DNA from: Akkermansiaceae bacterium
GTDB taxonomy: Bacteria; Verrucomicrobiota; Verrucomicrobiia; Verrucomicrobiales; Akkermansiaceae
DNA: 64,000 nucleotides
Assembly (NCBI GenBank): GCA_021200315.1
Contig: JAJQGU010000030.1
Location: forward strand, 44,212 to 108,211
Direction of reading: 5' to 3'
Shown piece by piece: positions 56,884 to 64,000 of the stretch. The stretch's first letter is position 1. Each line of letters starts with the position of its first letter. A model generated the notes under the pieces. That model was not told the DNA's origin. It did no database searches and worked only from the letters and a program-made list of their open reading frames with translations. Position numbers and translations under genes: made by a program.

Positions 56884-59099
56884 TATAGGCTTGAACGGCT
56901 TCTTGCAGGGCTTTCCGCTCTCTCGCGAGAGCCTCTTTTTGTGCTGACAATGTTGGCCGCTCCTCTCATGATGATATTCATCCGGCCAAGGTCGATATAA
57001 CCCAAGCTTTTCTGATTAGCGATCAGCGGCTCTCCGTCGCTTCCTCTCACTTGCAGCTCGTCTCCGGTGAAAACCCAAGCGCGATGGGGTGCCCCGGCTA
57101 TGAGAAATATATAACCATACTCCGCGATTGCATAAGCAATCTCCGAAGGTGAGTCTTCCGCGTTGATTGTCAGAACAGACAGCCCTGCTTCCGCCTGCCC
57201 TGTGGCGTGGTTGTAGGAGACTCCTCCCCGTCTCGTATCCCGCCGCGGGTCTTCCGTCCAGCGCACATATATTTTTCCGCCGTGCTTTTTCGCCTCCGCT
57301 CTAAGGAGCTCCGCTGTTTTAACGACAGCGGCAGAGGCTTCCCTTATTGTGAGCTTGGCGTGCTCGTCCGTCACTGAAAAAGCAGTCAAAGAAAAATTAT
57401 TTCTCTTTTTGTAGTTGACAAGATCGTCCTCCGAAAAACTCTTCCACGCGCCCTTCAGCCTCGCTTGGCTCGCGTCAATCTCCGCACGCATCTTCCCGTC
57501 GTCGCGGCCGAGGAACGCTTTGTCCACGTACTTCGAAAACGTCTTCGCCCGCGGGCCGATTACCGAGAACGAAATATCCGCGTGCCGAGAGCTGTAGGTG
57601 CCGCGGTTCTCCGTGGCGGATTTAATCTGCTCAGGCTTGAAGACGGCGATGCTCTTCCCGTTGCTTATCTCGTCCGGGTATGAGCCGGGGTCTCTCACGT
57701 CTTCCGCAATCAAGCCGTCGTGCCCTGTGTTCTTCGCCCTGAAAGCCTTCCTCCCCATCTCGCGGAACTTCTTGCCGTGCTCGTCTATGATCAGGGGATT
57801 GCGCACATTGAGAAACACCTCGTACAGGCGCGACTCCTGCGGGAGAGGCATCTCATCTTTCGCTATGCCTCTATTCCACCAATCGAGAGCCTCCTCCAGC
57901 GTCCGGGGCACCTTCCCGTGGAAGCCCGCCGTGTTGAACTGCATGATACGGCCGGTAAGCCCCTCATACCCCTGAGGCGTTTTGCGCCCGGGCTTCAGCT
58001 GCATGTTCGCGTAGTATGAGGTACGCCCGCGGCCTTCTTTCAGCGTGCCGTCTTTTTTCAGAGCCTCTTCCGCGCTCACCGGCGTATCCACCGGCCAGTC
58101 TCTCCTGTCGAACGTCCGCTTGTAAAAGGTATATTCCACATCCTCCGCGGCCAGAGGCGTTTTATTGCGGGGCCTCTTCGCTGTCTGCACATAATTCTTT
58201 TTAGGATCTAAAAACGGCGGGCTCTGGTAAGTCTGCGCCGTGAACGCGTGATCGGCAAACCAATAAGTATCCTCCGCATAATTCATGTCATACTGCCCGC
58301 GCCAGTCCTTGTCCTCTTCGGGGTCCCGGAACACGTTTCCGAAGTCGCGCTGCGTGCCATGGTACACCACCATCGGCTCGCCGTTCTCGTCCACCACCTT
58401 GGAAGCGTTCTCGGGGTCGCGCTCCCAATCGCCGAACCAATCCTTGAAAGCCTCCGTGCGCACGGCCGCCCACTGCCGCTCGCTGAGCTTTGTCTTCTCT
58501 CCGTTCGGGGCTTTCATATACGTGCCGTCCTGCCTCGCGTTCTGCTTGATCTTGAGCATCTCCACCTCGTAAGACACGACATTCTCCCAATCATGCGGAT
58601 TCTTGTTGACAATATCCTCAAAGCGTGCTACAGCTTTCTTCAGGGCGGCTCCCACTTGTTGAATGCGGCGCAATTCATCAAGTGCGTAGAACTGGCGTGC
58701 GTTGAGGGCAGCGTCGGCATCAACCGCCTTGTTCTTCCCGTTGGTGCCCAGAATAAACCCTGTAATTATCGGATTGCCGGATTCAGCGTCTTCTGCGACA
58801 ACTGCTCTCACTCCGAAGCGATCAAACAAAATCTTGTTATTCTGCGTCCGTTCAGGATTTTTGACACTGGATGCCGCATTCAATGCGCACACGGTCGCAA
58901 ACGCCGCTTCATCTTCCGTGAGACCGTGAAGCAGCCTTTTATGAAAAATATGGTCTACACCATACCCCTTCTTGCCGGTGAACTCCTTTCCCTTGTCACC
59001 TTTGGGCACGGCAATATCGCGCCCCCACGCCGTATTGCGCAGCATGCCGCGCTCTCTGCCTGCGGCCAGCTCCTCCACGCAGTCCCGCACCGGCTTCAC
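56883..59099 (-). pseudogene. Phage-type large polyvalent protein fragment with toxin-like nuclease and ADP-ribosyltransferase-like modules
   Basis: GYGVDHIFHKRLLHGLTEDEAAF nuclease-like; DENGEPMVVYHGTQRDFGNVF ART-PolyVal-like; ISFSVIGPRAKTFSKYVDKAFLGRDDGKMRAEIDASQARL. Confidence 0.75.
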
Positions 59100-59104
59100 C
59101 GCCG

Positions 59105-59923
59105 TTACAGAGAAGCTGCCATAATTCCCATGGCCGGTTTCGCTTCCTCCGGATTTTTTTCTTTTTCCCGCTTGACAATATCTTCCTCTGTGATAGTCTT
59201 CTCCCAGAAGCTTTCGGAGTTCAGTAAGCGCAGAAGATCGGGAGAAAGTTCCGGCGCGCCGTTACTGGATGTACCGAGAGCTTCTTTTGTGTACCGGCTG
59301 TACAGCAGATTTCCCCTTTTCAGCATAGCTTTCACTTTGTCCAGAGAATCCAGCGGATAAAGAGAAGCCATGTAATGCTTGCCATCCCTCATTTTTTCCA
59401 GCTGGATGGGAGCCATAACGTCCCCTTGCTTTCCATCATTGTTTTTCGCCAGCATTCCGGGGAATATAATGATGTCGTCAGATCTAAAGTCGCGGAAAAC
59501 AAACAGCGGATCATCGAGCCCTTTAATGCCATCTATGATTTCCTTCTCGCTCAGCTTATGTTTCTTGCGAAGCTTTGTGATTACGTGAGACTGTGTAACA
59601 ATATCCGCCCTCGGCAATCCCAGAGCATCGAACACACGCGGGCTTGTGCACAGACTTATTTCTTCATGCTTCCCCACCGGCGTAGTCAGCACTTTGTGCA
59701 CGTCCTTAGACAGTGTAGTGCTTACCGAGAAGCTCCCGCCGCCTGAACTGCCGAGCATTCCTCGGCCGTTGCGGCCGTGATACAAATCCAGCAGCTTCGG
59801 GTATCGTTTGCCAGAGTTTTTGCGAGGCTGAGTTGATTGACGGGAGCAGCCGGACAAGAATTTCCAGCGTCTGGGGAAAGGCCAGCGGGAGAAGGCGAGG
59901 AGCGCGCATCCTTGAAAAGGCAC
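59105..59923 (-). pseudogene. Phage-type polyvalent protein fragment, MuF C-terminal-like module
   Basis: LCTSPRVFDALGLPRADIVTQSHVITKLRKKHKLSEKEIIDGIKGLDDPLFVFRD... resembles the phage MuF C-terminal domain; ends in a frame break. Confidence 0.7.
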
Positions 59924-60032
59924 TTTTTACGGTACGATCGGTTGCTCATCTATGATCGATTCTGCGTGCGGATCATTCTGTATGATGCTCCTATACTTCC
60001 CCATCAATGCCGGAATTTACGAGACGTTTTTC

Positions 60033-60061
60033 TTGACAATTGTTTCGCGTTCGTATATGAA
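60033..60061 (+). promoter_or_regulatory. Candidate sigma70-type promoter of rplI
   Basis: TTGACA, 17-bp spacer, TATGAA, ~30 nt before the rplI start. Confidence 0.5.
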
Positions 60062-60091
60062 TGCCCCCGATTCAACCATTACGACATCGCT

Positions 60092-60607
60092 ATGGCTACA
60101 ATGAAAGTAATTCTCGCGACAAAACTTGAAGGTCTGGGCTGTGAAGCCGATCTTGTAACCGTCAAGGCTGGATACGGCCGCAATTATCTGATTCCCCAGG
60201 GTTTGGCGTTTGAGGCCACGCCGTCGAACAGACGTTTCATCAATATGCTGAAAAAGAAACGCGCGGAGCGCGAGGCCGCTGAATTGGCCAATTTCCGCGA
60301 AGTGGCTGAAAAACTTTTGGGGGAAGTGGTCAGAATTACTTTGGAAGCCGGCAAGGGCGGCAAGGTCTTTGGCGCCGTCACCAATCAAATGATTTCAGAT
60401 GCTCTTGCCGCCAAAGGAATCGATGTGAACCGCCACGCGCTCGAACTGGAGAAACCCATCAAGCAGGCCGGTACGTATGAAATCACCGCAAAGCTTCATC
60501 CTGAAGTCTCCGCTGCCGTCAAAGTAATCGTTACGGTCAGCGGAGCCGTGCAGGAGGAGCCGGCAACGGAATCGGCTCCTGTGTCCGAAACTTCCAGTGC
60601 CGAATAA
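60092..60607 (+). CDS. rplI: 50S ribosomal protein L9
   Basis: MATMKVILATKLEGLGCEADLVTVKAGYGRNYLIPQGLAFEAT; start corrected from 59837. Confidence 0.97.
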   Translation: MATMKVILATKLEGLGCEADLVTVKAGYGRNYLIPQGLAFEATPSNRRFINMLKKKRAEREAAELANFREVAEKLLGEVVRITLEAGKGGKVFGAVTNQMISDALAAKGIDVNRHALELEKPIKQAGTYEITAKLHPEVSAAVKVIVTVSGAVQEEPATESAPVSETSSAE

Positions 60608-60633
60608 ATTCCACTGACATTGGCGAACTTTCC

Positions 60634-60664
60634 GCCTCCGTTTCTTTTTGAAGCGGGGGCTTTT
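60634..60664 (+). terminator. Rho-independent terminator of rplI
   Basis: GCCTCCGTTTC-TTTTT-GAAGCGGGGGC-TTTT, 11-pair stem with G-U pairs. Confidence 0.75.
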
Positions 60665-60751
60665 GCATGCGCTTCGCTTTCTCCGAAACCCTCCCCGTAT
60701 CAGTCGACTTCTCCGGAGAGGAGACGCTGCCTTCTGAACCTTCTCGACCAA

Positions 60752-61387
60752 TCAATACATCCCGTCGATCGTGTCAGGGATATCATCAAGATACGAAGGA
60801 GCTTTGCGAGGAGAAGAAGGGGAGGGGTGCGTGGATGAGGGGACGCTTCGTGCAGGTGCTGCGGCGGGAGCGACCGGCTGCGGGGAAATAGTTGGTTCCC
60901 TTTCCGGAGAAAGTTGAATATCGTCCTCTTCCGACAAGGGGGTGTCATCATCTGACTGGTCTGCCACACGTCGATCTTCAGGCACGTCCTGCTTTCGTGC
61001 GTCAGGCTGCTGCAAGGGGGTGTAGGCATACACGACATCGCCCCGCATCACGGTGCCGCCGCGAATATCAGCCACGAGACGAAGCCCGTCCAATCGTTCG
61101 CCTGAAACAGACAAATTGCCTACACGGCTCCCGGAACCATCAAGCGGATGTGTAATGAGAGTGGTCCCCGGGGCTTGCTGGGGGCCGATCAAGCGAATCA
61201 GCGCGAAATTGCGCTCCGGATACACCTGGTCGACTGTGCCGATATATTGCGGAGATGGTGCTTTTCCCGTTTCTTTTCCTTCGGAAGGCTCTTTTTGCTG
61301 CCCGAACCAAGAACATGAATCCAACAGAGCGAGAGACAAAGCGAGGGAGAGCCCCAGCACGGGATACGGAATAACCATTCTTTTCAT
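60752..61387 (-). CDS. Hypothetical lipoprotein
   Basis: LALLDSC lipobox; Pro/Ser-rich C-terminus; ATGA overlap with lpxB. Confidence 0.7.
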   Translation of the reverse strand: MKRMVIPYPVLGLSLALSLALLDSCSWFGQQKEPSEGKETGKAPSPQYIGTVDQVYPERNFALIRLIGPQQAPGTTLITHPLDGSGSRVGNLSVSGERLDGLRLVADIRGGTVMRGDVVYAYTPLQQPDARKQDVPEDRRVADQSDDDTPLSEEDDIQLSPEREPTISPQPVAPAAAPARSVPSSTHPSPSSPRKAPSYLDDIPDTIDGMY

Positions 61388-62520
61388 GCTCTCATCAAGG
61401 GTTGCTGCGGGCAGAGAGACAGCACGGCCTGCGCTGCAAGCGTCGCTGCGCCGCCGTGCCCCAGTTTGGCGACGGCCTCCCGCATCTCCGCCAGCACTTG
61501 ATTCCGGCGAGGCTCCTGCATGAGACGTTCCAGCTCGTCAGAGGCTGTCTTTTCGTTGAATTGCCGCTGAATCAACTCTTTGATCACCTCCCGCCCCGAC
61601 AAAATGTTTACCATACCGATAAAGGGAATTTTCACAAGAAGTCTTCCCAACAGGTAAGTGCCCCAAGATACCTTGTAGACGAGGGCATAAGGGAGCTCAT
61701 GAAGAGCGGCTTCGAGCGTAGCCGTACCCGATGCCACAAGCGCGGCGGATGCGCGATCCATGAGGTCGTGATAATTGCCCATGTTGACGGCAAGAAGCTG
61801 AGGCGGCAGCGCGGCCGCCCTGGCCATGGCTTGCATGTGCCGATGCAAGGCGGCATGCGACGCCGCCGCTTCAAATTTCCACTCTGGATGTCGGTGATGC
61901 AGCTGTGCCGCTGTGCGCAGGAAGACGGGGAAGTGCCGCTCGATTTCCCGAGGACGGCTTCCCGGGAAAAGACCGATGAGGTTGCTTTCGCGGATGTTGC
62001 TCCGGCGCATGGCGAGAATGTCATCCACCAGCGGGTGCCCCACGAATTCCGTTTTTAACCCTGCATTTTCAAAAAGAGGCTTTTCAAAAGGGAAAATACA
62101 CATCATCAGATCCAGAATGCGGGCCATCTTCGGAATGCGCCCCCGATGCCAGGCCCACACTTGCGGAGAGATGAAGTATGCGATTTTCACACCGGGCAGT
62201 TTCTTGCGCACATATGCCGCCATACGGAGATTAAAGCCGGGATAGTCTACCAAGATCAGCACCTCGGGGCTCTCGCGTACAATGCGATCAAGCGTCTCGA
62301 GAAAACGTCTGCGGAACCAGCCATACTTCTTGAGCACTTCGACCACGCCGATTACAGCGGCATCTTCAGCCCAATTTTCCACACAAGGAGCGGCTGCATG
62401 CATCAGCTCCCCGCCCAAACCAGAAACCTCCGCTCCCGGCGAGAGACGCTGCAATTCGCGGATCAGCAAAGCGCCATGCTTGTCTCCGCTCATTTCTCCG
62501 GCAATGATGAACACCTTCAT
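61384..62520 (-). CDS. lpxB: Lipid-A-disaccharide synthase
   Basis: MKVFIIAGEMSGDKHGALLIREL, KIAYFISPQVWAWHRGRI, LFPGSRPREIERHFP, ASGTATLEAAL. Confidence 0.97.
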   Translation of the reverse strand: MKVFIIAGEMSGDKHGALLIRELQRLSPGAEVSGLGGELMHAAAPCVENWAEDAAVIGVVEVLKKYGWFRRRFLETLDRIVRESPEVLILVDYPGFNLRMAAYVRKKLPGVKIAYFISPQVWAWHRGRIPKMARILDLMMCIFPFEKPLFENAGLKTEFVGHPLVDDILAMRRSNIRESNLIGLFPGSRPREIERHFPVFLRTAAQLHHRHPEWKFEAAASHAALHRHMQAMARAAALPPQLLAVNMGNYHDLMDRASAALVASGTATLEAALHELPYALVYKVSWGTYLLGRLLVKIPFIGMVNILSGREVIKELIQRQFNEKTASDELERLMQEPRRNQVLAEMREAVAKLGHGGAATLAAQAVLSLCPQQPLMRA

Positions 62521-62604
62521 AGCCCTGCACGAAGATATCCCAAAATGCTTTAAGACGCAAGAAAAGACTTCAAGTATCGATGAGAAACATGTATCATCTG
62601 GCTC

Positions 62605-63330
62605 ATGCACGAGCTTTTGGTGTTATGGATGGGCTGGGTTCAAAATTGGGGTTATGCGGGTATCATTCTGCTGATGGCCATGGAAAGCTCGATATTCCCC
62701 GTACCCAGTGAAATAGTGGTGCCGCCGGCGGCCATCATGGCTTCGCAGGCAGGGTCGTCCATGACGTATTGGGGGGTCATCCTGACCGGCACTCTGGGAT
62801 CTTGGCTCGGCTCGGCCGTCACCTACGGCGTGTCGCGTTGTGTAGGCCGCTTCATTGTGATGAAATATGGCAAGTTTTTTTTCATGCCGCCGCATAAGGT
62901 CGAAAAGGCCGAGACATTTATGGAAAAATACTCCGTGGGAGGCGTCTTTTTCGCACGCCTGCTGCCCGTCATCCGCCACTTGATCTCCATCCCCGCGGGC
63001 ATCATCCGCATGCCTTTCTGGCTCTTTTCAGGGGTGACGCTTTTCGGTTCCTTTGTGTGGTGCTGGGTGTTGACTTGGTTCGGCGATCGCATTGGCAGGA
63101 ACAACCCTGGTATTCTTGACTCTCCGGAGGCTCTCAAGGCTGCGGTCAAATCCGAAAGCTTCAGCATCATCTGCGGGGTTCTCGTGCTCGCCATCCTGTA
63201 TTTCACAATGTTGCGGCTCACCCAGCGAGGTGAGGACGGCAAGACGATCAGAAAAACATGTCCATGTTCGAAACTGTTCTTTTCTTTATCTCGGGTGATA
63301 AGTCACCTGAAACGAAAAAAAAATTCATAG
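62605..63330 (+). CDS. DedA-family membrane protein
   Basis: ESSIFPVPSEIVVPPA, FFARLLPVIRHLISIPAGIIRMPFWLF; unusual basic C-terminal extension. Confidence 0.92.
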   Translation: MHELLVLWMGWVQNWGYAGIILLMAMESSIFPVPSEIVVPPAAIMASQAGSSMTYWGVILTGTLGSWLGSAVTYGVSRCVGRFIVMKYGKFFFMPPHKVEKAETFMEKYSVGGVFFARLLPVIRHLISIPAGIIRMPFWLFSGVTLFGSFVWCWVLTWFGDRIGRNNPGILDSPEALKAAVKSESFSIICGVLVLAILYFTMLRLTQRGEDGKTIRKTCPCSKLFFSLSRVISHLKRKKNS

Positions 63331-63359
63331 AAACGCTCGATTGTGCCGAGACGCTTTAA
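63258..63359 (+). CDS. Small ORF, phage-like context
   Basis: MSMFETVLFFISGDKSPETKKKFIETLDCAETL*, overlaps the DedA tail. Confidence 0.25.
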   Translation: MSMFETVLFFISGDKSPETKKKFIETLDCAETL

Positions 63360-63597
63360 TTTGCCCACAGGTGACAAGTCACTTTATGAAAACAGCTACT
63401 AAAACAAAAAACTTCCCGGACATGAAGCCGGAAACGGTTATCGAGCATGAGGTTGAGGGGATTGAGCTAGCGTGAGCCTCCCCGCTAAATTACCTGCCAG
63501 ACGAACACCCCTACAGGTGGGTGGTGAATTTTCCCGTAAGCCCAAACCGTTTTGAGCCGGTTGACTGATCAAAAACACAAAAAAGAAAGGAACCCAA

Positions 63598-63929
63598 ATG
63601 ACGCAGCACATGGCTAAACTAGAAAAAGCCAGCGCGGAGCCCCGCGCCATCCTCCAAGCCATTTCCGAGCGGCATGGCTGGACAATCTCGCACACCGTCA
63701 ACGTGACGGCGGAGCGCATGGGCGTTTCCCGTAACGCCATGTGGGAGTGGAAGTGTGGGAATAGACCCCCCTTCCTCAAAACAAACTTGCGCTCTACTAT
63801 GCTCAATTTGCCCCGGGCACAGAGGTGCAGGTGCTTGAGGGAGAGCCGGAGTACCGCATGCATGCGCGGGCGGTCTTTCAGGCCGGTCTCAAGCCGAAGT
63901 TGGTAGCTGGCTGCAACGCCGAAGACTAA
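63598..63929 (+). pseudogene. HTH-like phage-type gene interrupted by a C6 frameshift
   Basis: 0 frame MTQHMAKLEKASAEPRAILQAISERHGW...VTAERMGVSRNAMWEWKCGNRPP, then -1 frame continues NKLALYYAQFAPGTEVQVLEGEPEYRMHARAVFQAGLKPKLVAGCNAED*. Confidence 0.55.
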
Positions 63930-63953
63930 GCAGGCAGCTAAGATTGGCAATCG

Positions 63954-63984
63954 TCTCCGCTCTCATCAGAGGGCGGAGATTTTT
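63954..63984 (+). terminator. Rho-independent terminator
   Basis: TCTCCGC...GCGGAGA-TTTTT immediately downstream of the frameshifted gene. Confidence 0.8.
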
Positions 63985-64000
63985 AATAGTAATAGTTTTT

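Noticed and set aside
58248-59360. 370-aa plus-strand ORF opposite the polyvalent fragment
   Set aside because: The minus strand carries recognisable ART and nuclease-like modules; this ORF has none.
1-64000. CRISPR array
   Set aside because: No regularly spaced direct repeats of 24-40 bp and no cas genes seen.

Overview
The window is a bacterial chromosome segment with mostly intact housekeeping genes. Gene content (LPS/lipid A genes, secreted TPR/thioredoxin/discoidin proteins, a sulfatase, menB, nspC/speA) suggests a Gram-negative Verrucomicrobiota-like organism; that assignment is inference only. Recognisable core loci: rpsB-tsf, PiT phosphate transporter plus sensor kinase, thiD, pheS-pheT, lpxA plus HAD phosphatase, tRNA-Phe and tRNA-Pro, sulfatase, nspC-speA-GNAT, gap-pgk, hemB, L,D-transpeptidase, cca, NUDIX, ilvE, a PBP5-like D,D-carboxypeptidase, menB, rplI, lpxB and dedA. 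Accessory or decaying DNA: (i) an RHS-core fragment followed by a small membrane-protein gene (~3.6-4.3 kb); (ii) a putative island between gap and hemB (~34.6-40.6 kb) with a foreign-looking GT39-like gene, a MerR/Zn-Cd-Pb P-type ATPase pair and a serine recombinase; (iii) a broken phage-type polyvalent protein (~55.6-59.9 kb) with recurring SFSV-type motifs at module boundaries and a slippery A7 at one frame break; (iv) phage-like small genes at the right edge (63.25-64 kb) with two palindromes and a C6 frameshift. Other items: an LpxL-like acyltransferase fused to a GT9-like domain, a tandem pair of U32-like proteins, an entericidin-like 49-aa lipoprotein missing from the ORF track, a possible 6S-like RNA and an atypical tRNA-Phe D-arm. 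All family calls come from reading motifs; no database search was run.
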